A stretch of DNA of 43,944 bases from Bacteroidota bacterium (GTDB taxonomy: Bacteria > Bacteroidota > Bacteroidia > Flavobacteriales > Weeksellaceae). Below the pieces are notes generated by a model, which saw nothing but the letters and a program-made list of their open reading frames with translations, did no database searches and was not told where the DNA came from. The DNA lies in contig JAEWYW010000007.1 in NCBI GenBank assembly GCA_023458535.1, positions 1 to 43,944 of the forward strand, read 5' to 3'. The translations under genes and the position numbers were made by a program. Below, one piece after another: positions 14,543-23,219 of this stretch (within the stretch, counting starts at the first letter, position 1; each line of letters starts with the position of its first letter).

Positions 14543-15916
14543 TTAAGCATTTTCCGAAGGTAAAATCTTATACAATTTATCAGACAATCGAACTCTGAAT
14601 GGAACCTCAAACGTAACCTGATCGCCTTTCTTTGCCGTTTCACACGGATTTCCATTGGCGAAAAGTTCTGTTAGAACAACTTCTTGATCTCCAGTTGTCG
14701 GACCGGAAATCAACACCTTATCCCCCACCGAAATTTCACTGTTTTCGATAACAAACTGAGCGATTTTTGATTTGGTGAAATAATGCTCTGCTTTACCTAT
14801 CAAGGTTTTTTTAAGCTTTAGTTTCTGACGAATATCTTTTGATTCTGGTTTAGCTTTGGCTAAAGTTTGAGTGGACAGATCGCCCGACTGCTTAAACTTC
14901 AGCGCATCGGATTTTCCTTTTCTGAAAATCTTGTTGCCCACCTGCAAGCCTTTACGCTTCGCAACCTGCTCTTCCCAAGGCAAATGAATGGTCTCCAAAC
15001 ATTCTGAAGAACACGTGTTCTCCATAGCGGCTTTACACTCGTCACACTGAATAAATAGAAGATGGCAGGCATCATTCGCGCAATTGGTGTGATTATCACA
15101 AGGTTTTCCGCATTGGTGGCACTGCGAAATGATATCATCGGTAATACGTTCCCCCAAACGATGGTCGAACACGAAATTTTTACCTATAAATTTACTCTCT
15201 ATATTTTCCTCCTTGATCTGGCGGGTATATTCAATAATTCCACCTTCTAATTGAAAAACATTTTTAAAGCCCTGATGTTTAAAATAAGCACTTGCCTTTT
15301 CGCAACGAATTCCACCCGTGCAGTACATCAAGAGATTTTTATCTTCTTTAAAATCCTGTAACTGATCGTTAATAATAGGTAGACTCTCTCTGAAATTTTC
15401 TACGTCTGGTGTGATAGCGCCTTCAAAATGACCTACCTCACTTTCGTAATGATTTCTGAAATCGACCACAATCGTATTGGGATCTTCAAGCATTTCATTG
15501 AATTCCTTTGCTTTTAAATGCACGCCTTTATTTGTTACATCAAAAGTTTCATCATTCAGACCATCAGCAACAATCTTATTGCGCACCTTAATCGTCAATT
15601 TTAAAAAAGAATGATTATCCTGTTCAACGGCAACATTCAGACGAATGTCTCGCATAAAATCATATTCTTCAAGCGTCGCTCTAAAAGCTTCAAAATTTTC
15701 GGTAGGAACACTCATCTGAGCATTAATTCCTTCTTTAGCAACATAAATACGGCCTAAGGCATCAAGCGCATTCCAGGCTATAAATAAGTCGTCACGAAAT
15801 TTTTTGGGATCTTGAATATTGGCGTACGCATAGAAAGACAATGTAAGGCGTTCCTTACCAGCTTCATCAATTAATTGAGCTCTTTCTTCTGCGCTTAAGG
15901 TGTTGTACAGTTGCAT
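14543..15916 (-). CDS. trhO: tRNA uridine-34 hydroxylase TrhO (rhodanese family) with an extra C-terminal domain
   Basis: TrhO (YceA) uses O2 to make 5-hydroxyuridine at position 34 of tRNAs. Seen here: an acylphosphatase-like N-terminal domain (about 20-110), the rhodanese domain (about 130-235) with active-site CTGGIRC (C199, C204), and a Cys-rich region with nine cysteines between 266 and 306 (CHQCGKPC...CDEC...CSSEC), probably binding zinc. E. coli TrhO has about 350 residues; this one has 457. The surplus (about 365-457: AEHYFTKSKIAQFVIEN, VGDKVLISGPTTGDQ, LFANGNPCETAKKGDQVTF) looks like the beta-barrel C-terminal domain of U32-family proteins (TrhP/YegQ), which make the same nucleoside by another route. 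That resemblance is by eye. The cyclo-ligase gene follows after 3 bases. Confidence 0.88.
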   Translation of the reverse strand: MQLYNTLSAEERAQLIDEAGKERLTLSFYAYANIQDPKKFRDDLFIAWNALDALGRIYVAKEGINAQMSVPTENFEAFRATLEEYDFMRDIRLNVAVEQDNHSFLKLTIKVRNKIVADGLNDETFDVTNKGVHLKAKEFNEMLEDPNTIVVDFRNHYESEVGHFEGAITPDVENFRESLPIINDQLQDFKEDKNLLMYCTGGIRCEKASAYFKHQGFKNVFQLEGGIIEYTRQIKEENIESKFIGKNFVFDHRLGERITDDIISQCHQCGKPCDNHTNCANDACHLLFIQCDECKAAMENTCSSECLETIHLPWEEQVAKRKGLQVGNKIFRKGKSDALKFKQSGDLSTQTLAKAKPESKDIRQKLKLKKTLIGKAEHYFTKSKIAQFVIENSEISVGDKVLISGPTTGDQEVVLTELFANGNPCETAKKGDQVTFEVPFRVRLSDKLYKILPSENA

Positions 15917-15950
15917 GCTATAAACAGTTTAAGTGAGAAAAATTAAAGTG

Positions 15951-15958
15951 CAAAGGTA
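15951..15958 (-). promoter_or_regulatory. -7 element of trhO
   Basis: TACCTTTG on the - strand, 35 bases before the trhO ATG. No TTG is found at the preferred -33 spacing. The other 200 bases of the trhO-htrA gap show no gene, repeat or RNA structure that I can see. Confidence 0.4.
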
Positions 15959-16132
15959 CAAAATTTCTCATTGAAAAAATCGAACTGCTAAATTGACAGA
16001 AAATAGGTAATGATGGCGCAGTTTTGGTTTAATAAATTTTTAATTATTCATAATAATACATCTCGTTTTGTCAGTTAATCTATCAAAACACACAATTGCT
16101 GTTAAATTTTAGTTAAATCTGTAACTTTTAAC

Positions 16133-16164
16133 TTGAATTCAACACTCATTTAGCATTAAATTTG
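16133..16164 (+). promoter_or_regulatory. htrA promoter
   Basis: TTG (16133-16135), 21 bases, TAAATTTG (16157-16164). The leader would be about 48 bases. This looks like an ordinary housekeeping promoter, with no sign of a separate stress-sigma consensus. Confidence 0.6.
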
Positions 16165-16215
16165 TTCAAAGGATTACGACTAAAAGTATTATAAAATAAA
16201 AAGAAAGAAAATATA

Positions 16216-17742
16216 ATGAAGAACACGTTAAAAAAACTTTTACCATTTGCATTTGTAGGGGTTGTGTCTGGTGCTACCACTTTTGGAGCGATACAGTATT
16301 TCGATAAGAATGCTGGGACTGAGGATTATTCTTTTTTCAAACCATCCAACAATGCTTCTTTTGTAGGCTTAAATACAGCGGCTGTGGGTGATGATTTCGT
16401 GAAAGCATCTAAAACAACTGTACCTGCTGTGGTTACTATTAAAAACTATCAAAGCAGATCATCATCTTCTGGAAGAGCTTCCGAACAAGATTTATTTGAT
16501 TTCTTCTTTGGACCACAAGGTGGAAGAGGACAACAAAGACAAAATCAGAGAACACCTGATAACATGCCTTCTGGCTTAGGTTCAGGAGTGATTATATCAC
16601 CTGATGGATATATCATCTCCAACAACCACGTAGTTGCAGGAGCGAATAAATTAGAGGTGGTTTTGAGCAATAAAAAATCTTATATCGCAACCTTAGTGGG
16701 GACAGACCCTAATACCGACATCTCCCTATTGAAAATTGAAGAAAAAGGACTTCCTTACTTAAATTTTGCGAATTCTGACAATGTGGAAGTTGGCCAGTGG
16801 GTGCTCGCTGTGGGTAATCCGTTAGGTTTGAACTCAACAGTAACTGCGGGTATCATTTCTGCTAAAGGCAGAGGAATTGGTATTTTAGGGAGCCAAGGAA
16901 CAGCTACCAACCCTATTGAAAGTTTCCTGCAAACAGATGCAGCCATTAATCCAGGAAATTCCGGTGGTGCATTGGTAAATGTTAATGGAGAATTAATTGG
17001 TATTAACTCAGCAATTTCTTCCACAAATGGTTATTATCAAGGATATGGATTTGCTGTTCCTGCGAACCTAGCAAGAAAAGTTGTTGAGGATATTAAGAAA
17101 TTTGGTATTGTACAGAGAGGTTTCTTAGGAATATCTTCTCTAGATCTTTCGGATGACAGACAAGTAGCAGCTTACAATCAACAATACAAAACCAATATCA
17201 AAAATGGTTCTGGTATTTATGTAACTGGTGTAACCGATAATAGTGGTGCGGAAAACGCAGGTATCAAGAAAGGAGATATTGTAACTAAAGTTGATAATGT
17301 TAACATTAGTGATTTTGCTGATCTATCCATGTCTGTTGGAAGTAAAAGACCGGGTGACAGAGTTCAGGTAACTTATCTGAGAAATGGTAAAGAAAACGTT
17401 ACAACTGTGGTATTGAAAGACCAAAAAGGTGGCACTTCCGCAAGATCAAAAGCAGATTTAGGTGTAACCGAAAAAATTGGAGCTGAGTTTGAACCATTGA
17501 GTGAAAAGTTTAAGACCGATTATGGTTTGAACAGCGGTGTGGTAGCTAAAAACGTTAGTGAAGGAAGTGAGATGGCAAAAATTGGAGTAGTGGATAACTA
17601 CATTGTAATTGAAATTAATGGCAAGCCAGTGAACTCGCAGAAGGACGTAGAGAAAATTCTAGAAAAATACCAAGGTAATGTACAAGTAAAATTTGTAGAT
17701 GAGTATGGTAGAATTTATACAAAAGGATTTAAAATGCCTTAA
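16216..17742 (+). CDS. DegP/HtrA-family periplasmic serine protease
   Basis: Protein of 508 residues for periplasmic protein quality control. An N-terminal hydrophobic segment (about 8-27) acts as signal or membrane anchor. The trypsin-like domain has the full triad: H138 in NNHVV, D168 in DPNTDISLLK and S249 in PGNSGGAL. Two PDZ domains follow (about 305-400, with GIYVTGVTDNSGAENAGIKKGD, and about 420-508, with VVAKNVSEGSEMAKIGV). A Gly/Arg/Gln-rich linker (about 82-115) corresponds to the LA-loop region. It is monocistronic with its own promoter and terminator. Confidence 0.95.
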   Translation: MKNTLKKLLPFAFVGVVSGATTFGAIQYFDKNAGTEDYSFFKPSNNASFVGLNTAAVGDDFVKASKTTVPAVVTIKNYQSRSSSSGRASEQDLFDFFFGPQGGRGQQRQNQRTPDNMPSGLGSGVIISPDGYIISNNHVVAGANKLEVVLSNKKSYIATLVGTDPNTDISLLKIEEKGLPYLNFANSDNVEVGQWVLAVGNPLGLNSTVTAGIISAKGRGIGILGSQGTATNPIESFLQTDAAINPGNSGGALVNVNGELIGINSAISSTNGYYQGYGFAVPANLARKVVEDIKKFGIVQRGFLGISSLDLSDDRQVAAYNQQYKTNIKNGSGIYVTGVTDNSGAENAGIKKGDIVTKVDNVNISDFADLSMSVGSKRPGDRVQVTYLRNGKENVTTVVLKDQKGGTSARSKADLGVTEKIGAEFEPLSEKFKTDYGLNSGVVAKNVSEGSEMAKIGVVDNYIVIEINGKPVNSQKDVEKILEKYQGNVQVKFVDEYGRIYTKGFKMP

Positions 17743-17765
17743 AACAAAGGATATTCACAAAAAGA

Positions 17766-17794
17766 AAAACGCTGCAAACTGCAGCGTTTTTTTT
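17766..17794. terminator. Terminator between htrA and the convergent membrane-protein gene
   Basis: AAAACGCTGC (17766-17775), loop of five, GCAGCGTTTT (17781-17790), then more T. The 10-bp stem with T run fits the + strand; the A-rich 5' flank also serves the - strand gene, whose stop it touches. Confidence 0.85.
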
Positions 17795-18248
17795 ATTTGT
17801 TTTGATTCATTCTTTCGATGTTTTCTCTTTTCTTTTTGCGTTCATATAAAACTTCAACAATTTTACCGCCTATCCAAGAAAAAGGGAAGAAAGTAAGGAA
17901 GATACATATTTTATAGAAAGTGGGATGATAAGGAAAAATAATAATATCCAACATTGCAATAAAAAGCATGATGAAACCTATTAAAATTGCATACGCCACT
18001 TTAGCATACTTTACAATAATTGCGGTAGCAACACCACCCACAGTAGCAGCAAACCCGGAGATAAATAACAGGAACCAGAAAAAACCTTTATCATGCTGAA
18101 CACTGTGCAAGAAAGTCTCCCATTGCTCGTATGGAGTAAAACCTTCAAATGTCACCCATTTAGGATTAGCTCTTATGCCCAGCGTGATGATTAACGCTGA
18201 GATGCCTAAACCGAAAATTATCGCAAATGTATTCCTTAAAAAACTCAT
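17793..18248 (-). CDS. Four-segment membrane protein, unknown function
   Basis: 150 residues with four hydrophobic segments (about 6-25, 56-74, 81-103 and 108-128) and a very basic tail (YERKKKRENIERMNQNK). I do not recognise the family. The ATG at 18248 is preferred to an upstream in-frame start at 18302, because it overlaps the ridA stop as TAATG, the sign of translational coupling, and leaves a clean first membrane segment (SFLRNTFAIIFGLGISALII). It shares the ridA promoter. Confidence 0.7.
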   Translation of the reverse strand: MSFLRNTFAIIFGLGISALIITLGIRANPKWVTFEGFTPYEQWETFLHSVQHDKGFFWFLLFISGFAATVGGVATAIIVKYAKVAYAILIGFIMLFIAMLDIIIFPYHPTFYKICIFLTFFPFSWIGGKIVEVLYERKKKRENIERMNQNK

Positions 18249-18628
18249 TAGTCCTGATGGGCAATCATTGAGATTTCTATATCTACATTTTTGGGAAGAC
18301 AAGAAACCTGCACTGTTTCTCTCGCAGGATAAGCATCTTGATCTAAATAAGAAGCATAAATATCATTCATCACCGCAAAATCGTCCATACTTTTAAGGAA
18401 AATTGTTGCTTTTACAACATTCTTAAAAGTCATCCCTGCCTCGGCAAGAATAGCCTGAAGGTTTTTCATCACTTGGTGTGTTTCTTTCTCAATACCTTCT
18501 ACCAGCTTACCCGTTGCAGGATCTGTTGGAATCTGACCAGAAATATATAGAATTCCGTTCGCCATATTAGCTTGTGAATATGGTCCAATAGCTGCTGGAG
18601 CATTTTCTGTAGATATAATTTTCTTCAT
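18248..18628 (-). CDS. ridA: RidA-family enamine/imine deaminase
   Basis: Cytoplasmic trimer of the Rid/YjgF/UK114 family, which hydrolyses reactive 2-aminoacrylate and similar imines made by PLP enzymes. The 126 residues are of normal length. Family marks are IGPYSQA (14-20), YISGQIPTDPATG (28-40), NLQAILAEAGMTFKNVVKAT (56-75) and YPARETVQV, in which R103 is the arginine that holds the substrate carboxylate in active RidA proteins. The membrane-protein gene downstream starts within its stop codon. Confidence 0.94.
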   Translation of the reverse strand: MKKIISTENAPAAIGPYSQANMANGILYISGQIPTDPATGKLVEGIEKETHQVMKNLQAILAEAGMTFKNVVKATIFLKSMDDFAVMNDIYASYLDQDAYPARETVQVSCLPKNVDIEISMIAHQD

Positions 18629-18650
18629 GATACTTATTTAAAAATTCGTG

Positions 18651-18680
18651 CAAATATAAAACTAAAAATATAAAATTCAA
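18651..18680 (-). promoter_or_regulatory. ridA promoter
   Basis: TTG (18680-18678), 19 bases, TATATTTG (18658-18651). Leader of about 20 bases. It begins directly after the lptD stop, so ridA need not depend on lptD transcription. Confidence 0.6.
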
Positions 18681-18684
18681 CAGC

Positions 18685-21372
18685 CTAGAAAGGTGCATTA
18701 GGCTGCGTGAAACTTCTGTCTTTGTATTTTAAAGCGTCTCGCAAAATGTTGGCTTTTATACCGATAAAGAAATCATAAACCTTATACTGACCAAATGGTA
18801 CCCAGTTGAAAGTAATGGTAAAACTTCTTTGATCTCGCGTAAAACCTATTCTGGTGTAAGCAAGTTCTTTGCTGATCACATCATAGTGTGTGCTTCCATT
18901 AATGTTCCAATAAGGAGTAAGTTTGATGGAGCCATCCAAACCTATGGAAGCAACTTTACTGCCGAAACGGCTCAAAGCTTTGGTGTAGGCGTAACTCGCT
19001 GTTAAATTTAGTGTCCAAGGCTGTTCGAAGCGGGCGTAATTATCATCATCAAAATAGTAATTTTCATTTCGAATTTCACCTTTTTTAGAGTATTTTGCCG
19101 CTAAATCGCTGTTGTCTTCTTTTTCTTTTTCGTCTCCTTCTTTTAAATCATTATCATTTAGATCATTCAGATCTTTTTTATCTTCCTCAGTAGGTTTCTT
19201 TTTCTTCGACTTAGAACCAAACAATTCACTGCTTAAAGGAAAACTCATTTGCATTCCGAATGATTGTAGATTAAAATGTCCAAAATCTTCGGTTCTTACA
19301 CCAGTATCCTGACCAGGTAAAAATTCTATTCTGTACGGATCAATGCTCAAATTGGTATTAACGCTGAGTTTATTATCAAAGAAAGACGACTGTCCGTTCA
19401 CTGAAAATACCGACCACGGATGTGTTTTTGCTGCAAAATTATAACCTCCGGTAATATTTAAAGATTCAAAGATTTTAATTTTCTTCACGCCAGTAGAATC
19501 AGTCTTGGATCGTACTTTCATTTCCAAATTATTCCCGATACTAAAATTTACTGCTCCCACTTCTCCACTTGTAGGCGTTCCGATAATTCCTTTATCAAAT
19601 ATAGAATAAGGCGTTACGGCTCCGTAAGCGTTGTAATAGTTCTTATAATATCCAAATTTAGGATCTCCAAAATCTGGCGAATATGTAAATCCTATGCTTG
19701 GTGTCACCATATGACGAATGGCTTCTATAACCGCACCTTTTTTAAAGTTGGCCTGTCCGTATAAAATAGTTTGCAAGCTTGCACTGGTTGAAAAAGTGGA
19801 ATACCCAGCTACTTTTTTATTGATTTGATCGACAACCTGATTATCAATAGGGTCGTATGATTTGGTAAGAGTTTTAGTGGTTAAAGCATTGTCTATAGTA
19901 GCATTCAAACTGAATGTAAAGAATTTAGCAATTGTAGTGTTGGTTCCTAACTGAATATTATTTTTAACGCCCGTTTGAAGTTTATCCCACATTTCTTTTT
20001 TGAACAACTCACCATCATTGGTTTGAACATAGTTATTAAGATTCAGTCCAGTATTTACCGTAATATTCTCTAACAATCCTTGTCTAATTCCTGTTTTAGA
20101 TTTGAATAAATAAAACTGATTGATGGCAACATTCATTTGAGGCAGACGAAGATCTGCATTTCCTGTTGCAAAATTTTGCGAGTAGGAAGCCGTTCCAGTA
20201 ATGGTCACTGGCAAATTCAAGAAACGTTTGGTTAAACTGATCGTTGAATTTTGCTGTGTATTAAGAACATTTTGATTAAAAATGTAATTATTATTAATGG
20301 TATTGTTGTAAAACTTAGTACTCACAATATCCACGGAAGCAGAAAAATTAAGAAAAGGATTGGCTTTTGCATCTTGGGAATGACGCCAAGCGATTCTATA
20401 GGTATTCGATTTCGAATAATCTGGAAGCCCTTTTATTCCGCGAACTGTTGTTCCTACATCCGCTGAAAAATTACCATTGTAACGGTATTTCTTGGTATAA
20501 TTTAATTCTGGTCGGAAATTCCAGCTTCCTTTTGTATAAATATCAGCAAGAATTTTCACATCAAAATGCTCACCTATCGGCTGATAGTATCCTAAACCAT
20601 TCAAAAAGAATCCTACATCCTGTCTTTCACCAAAACTGGGGATAAGTATTCCCGCAGATCGTTTATCTGAGAAAGGTAAAATAGCAAATGGCATAATGAG
20701 AGGCGTGGGAACTTCTTCAATATACATTTGCACTGGCCCTGTTACTACCTGAGATTTATTTTTACCTTTGATGAGTTTTATATGTGGTGCCAATAAATAA
20801 TAATCGGCAACTGTATCTTTCTTCTTAATGAAATACTCATCGGTGGTGTATTTCCCACGTCTCATAAAGAACACGGAATCGTTGTACTTTTTGGTCTTAT
20901 CAGCAACAATTACCCCTTCACTTTCTTCCGTTCTGGCATTGAAAGCAATGGCCTGTTTGGTTTTGTAATTGTAATTGAATTCATCCGTTTCGTACTTTTT
21001 TCCCGCTTGAGTGGTGAGTACAGGCTCAATAATTCTCCCCGTTGAATCTTGTTTTCCCCTGGCAAAAATCAGATTTTTAGACTCATCAATACTGATGTAA
21101 TCGGCATCAATCTGCATGTCCTGATAACGTACCTGTGCTTTCCTATTCAAATAAATCATTTTTTTTGGAAAGTCTCTTCTGATATTTTCCGCTTTTGTTT
21201 TCAGAATATCAGATAAAGGTTCAGGCTGTACTATAATGGTGTCTTTTTTGGAAATAGTATCGCTAACTATCTTATTTTGTGACAAATTTTCAGGACTTCG
21301 CTGTGCTAAAAAATTGTTAAAAATTAGGATAATTGGAATTTGTAATATATTTTTGAAGCGGGCTTTATGCAA
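18685..21372 (-). CDS. lptD: LPS-assembly outer-membrane protein LptD
   Basis: Translocon that inserts lipopolysaccharide into the outer leaflet, with LptE. From the TTG at 21372 it has 895 residues: a signal peptide (FKNILQIPIILIFNNFLAQ), an OstA-type beta-jellyroll (about residues 50-210; RYQDMQIDADYISID and RRGKYTTDEYFIKKKD) and a long barrel. A Lys/Asp/Glu-rich insertion (about 710-755, KSKKKKPTEEDKK onward) probably forms a loop. There is no cysteine, so the disulfide-dependent maturation of E. coli LptD cannot occur. A longer frame starting at another TTG (21438) is rejected, because the promoter lies inside it. It is divergent from the amidase gene and followed by the ridA promoter. 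Confidence 0.9.
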   Translation of the reverse strand: MHKARFKNILQIPIILIFNNFLAQRSPENLSQNKIVSDTISKKDTIIVQPEPLSDILKTKAENIRRDFPKKMIYLNRKAQVRYQDMQIDADYISIDESKNLIFARGKQDSTGRIIEPVLTTQAGKKYETDEFNYNYKTKQAIAFNARTEESEGVIVADKTKKYNDSVFFMRRGKYTTDEYFIKKKDTVADYYLLAPHIKLIKGKNKSQVVTGPVQMYIEEVPTPLIMPFAILPFSDKRSAGILIPSFGERQDVGFFLNGLGYYQPIGEHFDVKILADIYTKGSWNFRPELNYTKKYRYNGNFSADVGTTVRGIKGLPDYSKSNTYRIAWRHSQDAKANPFLNFSASVDIVSTKFYNNTINNNYIFNQNVLNTQQNSTISLTKRFLNLPVTITGTASYSQNFATGNADLRLPQMNVAINQFYLFKSKTGIRQGLLENITVNTGLNLNNYVQTNDGELFKKEMWDKLQTGVKNNIQLGTNTTIAKFFTFSLNATIDNALTTKTLTKSYDPIDNQVVDQINKKVAGYSTFSTSASLQTILYGQANFKKGAVIEAIRHMVTPSIGFTYSPDFGDPKFGYYKNYYNAYGAVTPYSIFDKGIIGTPTSGEVGAVNFSIGNNLEMKVRSKTDSTGVKKIKIFESLNITGGYNFAAKTHPWSVFSVNGQSSFFDNKLSVNTNLSIDPYRIEFLPGQDTGVRTEDFGHFNLQSFGMQMSFPLSSELFGSKSKKKKPTEEDKKDLNDLNDNDLKEGDEKEKEDNSDLAAKYSKKGEIRNENYYFDDDNYARFEQPWTLNLTASYAYTKALSRFGSKVASIGLDGSIKLTPYWNINGSTHYDVISKELAYTRIGFTRDQRSFTITFNWVPFGQYKVYDFFIGIKANILRDALKYKDRSFTQPNAPF

Positions 21373-21396
21373 TGGTATCTCCTTGTAATTTGGGCT

Positions 21397-21425
21397 CAAA
21401 ATTAATATAATTTTTAAAAATCCAA
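21397..21425 (-). promoter_or_regulatory. lptD promoter
   Basis: TTG (21425-21423), 18 bases, TAATTTTG (21404-21397). The leader is about 20 bases to the TTG start at 21372. The -33 element ends one base before the amidase ATG on the other strand, so the two divergent genes share a 54-base control region. Confidence 0.55.
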
Positions 21426-21426
21426 G

Positions 21427-22725
21427 ATGAATCCGCAAAGATTTTATTTTAAAATATTTTCAGCCATCTTTTTAATGGTGTTTTCCAGTTTATTATTTTC
21501 TCAAAAAAAGTTTACTATTGTTCTAGACGCCGGTCACGGAGGTAAAGATACAGGCGCTAAAAGATCCTATTCCGACCTTGGTTTAATCATGGAAAAAGAC
21601 ATTACGCTGGCCGTGACTTTAAAAGTGGGAAGACTTCTGGAAGCCCAAAAAGATTATAAAGTAATATACACCAGAAAAGTCGATGAATATCCCAGCTTAA
21701 CAGACAGAACTACTCTTGCTAACCGCAGCAAAGCGGATCTGTTTATTTCTATTCACGTAAACGCCAACGCCAGAACTGAACCTTACGGTACGGAAACTTT
21801 CGTGCAGGGACCAGACCAAAACAGAGAAAACCTTGAGGTAGCTAAAGCTGAGAACGATGTAATTTTCTTAGATGAAAAAGACAAACAAACTTTTAGTACT
21901 CCTGACACTCCAGAAGCATTAATTGCTTTGAAAAACCAACAAAGTAAATATTTAGAGAAGAGTTTAATTTTCGGTTCTTTTGTGGAAGAAAACTTCGTGA
22001 AAAAAGACAATAGATTTTCACGAGGCGTAAAGCAACAAAACTTACACGTTCTAAGAAGAAACGCGATGCCATCTGTTCTTATCGAGATGGGCTTTGTGAG
22101 CAATAGAGAGGATGCTGTTTATATTGCATCGGAAAGAGGACAAAACGAAATTGCACAAAGCATCTATCAGGCTATTGTATCTTATAAAAGGGGAATTGAC
22201 AGAAAAGCTGGAGGAAGCTTCGATAATACGTACGCAGCAAAGCCAGAGCCTAAAAAGGTGGAAGAAAAGCCTTTGAAAAATGATTTCAGAATATTATTGA
22301 TGAGTTCTCCTATTAAATATAATGATGGTGATCCTGAACTAAAAGGTCTAAATTATATTTTAACGATTAAAGAGAATGGCTTATACAAATATTATTATGG
22401 CGTTACCAATTTAGCATCAGTAAGAGATATTAACACAAAAACAGCTAAAGATGCTGGATTCCGAAATGCATTCTCGGTTGGTTTTATGCCTAATCAAAAA
22501 CTGAGCAGTGGATATTATACTGTGGAAGTGCATGCAGGGAAGGACAAATTAAGCAGTAATAATCCTATCCTTTTAAACCTTAAAGATGTGGATAGAAATA
22601 AAGAAAATGGAATTTTCTACTACACATATGGTAGGGTCGCCACTTTAGAAGATGCTGTTAAAATAGTGAAAGAACTTGAGGCTAAGGGCATTAAAAATAC
22701 AGTTATCGAAAAAAAGTATAAATAG
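21427..22725 (+). CDS. N-acetylmuramoyl-L-alanine amidase (Amidase_3/AmiC type)
   Basis: Exported zinc hydrolase that removes stem peptides from peptidoglycan, usually during cell separation. The 432 residues start with a signal peptide (about 1-25, ending LLFSQ). The catalytic domain (28-250) has the zinc ligands H37 (DAGHGGKDTG), E56 (IMEKDI) and H110 (ISIHVNA) and the catalytic E220 (VLIEMGFVSN). Residues 290-432 form a second domain, ending in an alpha/beta piece (FYYTYGRVATLEDAVKIVKE...) that resembles a SPOR-type fold and may bind denuded glycan; this part is tentative. It is divergent from lptD; I see no good promoter in the 54-base gap on this strand. Confidence 0.93.
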   Translation: MNPQRFYFKIFSAIFLMVFSSLLFSQKKFTIVLDAGHGGKDTGAKRSYSDLGLIMEKDITLAVTLKVGRLLEAQKDYKVIYTRKVDEYPSLTDRTTLANRSKADLFISIHVNANARTEPYGTETFVQGPDQNRENLEVAKAENDVIFLDEKDKQTFSTPDTPEALIALKNQQSKYLEKSLIFGSFVEENFVKKDNRFSRGVKQQNLHVLRRNAMPSVLIEMGFVSNREDAVYIASERGQNEIAQSIYQAIVSYKRGIDRKAGGSFDNTYAAKPEPKKVEEKPLKNDFRILLMSSPIKYNDGDPELKGLNYILTIKENGLYKYYYGVTNLASVRDINTKTAKDAGFRNAFSVGFMPNQKLSSGYYTVEVHAGKDKLSSNNPILLNLKDVDRNKENGIFYYTYGRVATLEDAVKIVKELEAKGIKNTVIEKKYK

Positions 22726-22736
22726 CAAAAAAACTG

Positions 22737-22767
22737 TTGCGTATATTGAAAAAGCTTCCTATTTTTG
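22737..22767 (+). promoter_or_regulatory. Promoter of the first tRNA-Glu gene
   Basis: TTG (22737-22739), 20 bases, TATTTTTG (22760-22767), 16 bases before the tRNA 5' end. Confidence 0.65.
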
Positions 22768-22783
22768 CACCCGTTAAACGAAT

Positions 22784-22855
22784 GGCCTATTCGTCTAGTG
22801 GTTAGGACTCAAGATTTTCATTCTTGCAACAGGGGTTCGATTCCCCTATAGGCTA
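22784..22855 (+). tRNA. tRNA-Glu (anticodon TTC)
   Basis: A 72-base cloverleaf: acceptor GGCCTAT/ATAGGCT with a G-U first pair and discriminator A, D arm GTC...GAC, anticodon stem CAAGA/TCTTG with loop TTTTCAT, and T arm AGGGG/CCCCT with TTCGATT. CCA is not encoded. It decodes GAA and GAG. Confidence 0.97.
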
Positions 22856-22890
22856 CAAAACAAAATATTTTTTTATTTTTTTAAAAAATA

Positions 22891-22921
22891 TTTGGAGGTT
22901 ACAAAAAAAGTTATATCTTTG
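22891..22921 (+). promoter_or_regulatory. rpsT promoter
   Basis: TTTG (22891-22894), 19 bases, TATCTTTG (22914-22921). Leader of about 30 bases to the ATG at 22957. It probably drives rpsT and the second tRNA-Glu together. Confidence 0.65.
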
Positions 22922-22956
22922 CAACCACATTTGAAACAGTAACGGACAAAGGAGCT

Positions 22957-23211
22957 ATGGCAAATCATAAATCAGCATTAAAGAGAATTAGACAAAACGA
23001 GGTTAGAAGAACTCGTAACAGATACTATCATAAAACTGCAAGAACTGCAATGAAAGTATTAAGAAATGAAGAAGATAAGAAAGCTGCTTCTGAGCAACTT
23101 CCTAAAGTAATCTCTATGTTGGATAAATTGGTTAAGAAAAACATTATCCACAAAAATAAGGCTTCAAACCTTAAAAGTAAATTAACTAAACACGTTAATA
23201 AAATAGCGTAA
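22957..23211 (+). CDS. rpsT: 30S ribosomal protein S20
   Basis: Small, very basic three-helix protein of 84 residues that binds the bottom of 16S rRNA. It begins MANHKSALKRIRQNEVRRTR and ends in KNKASNLKSKLTKHVNKIA, both typical. It is bracketed by two tRNA-Glu genes; the second starts 8 bases after its stop and is followed by a terminator, so the mRNA and tRNA are probably one transcript cut by RNase P. Confidence 0.97.
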   Translation: MANHKSALKRIRQNEVRRTRNRYYHKTARTAMKVLRNEEDKKAASEQLPKVISMLDKLVKKNIIHKNKASNLKSKLTKHVNKIA

Positions 23212-23219
23212 CGATAGTT

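Noticed and set aside
18249..18302. Longer N-terminus of the four-segment membrane protein, overlapping ridA
   Set aside because: The extra 18 residues are polar and unlike a membrane-protein start, and the ATG at 18248 overlaps the ridA stop as TAATG.
21373..21438. Longer LptD start at TTG 21438, overlapping the amidase gene
   Set aside because: The lptD promoter lies downstream of it, and the signal peptide is cleanly placed after the TTG at 21372.
22948..22956. Shine-Dalgarno-like AAAGGAG before rpsT
   Set aside because: Only two bases separate it from the ATG, too close to work, and no other gene in the window has such a site.
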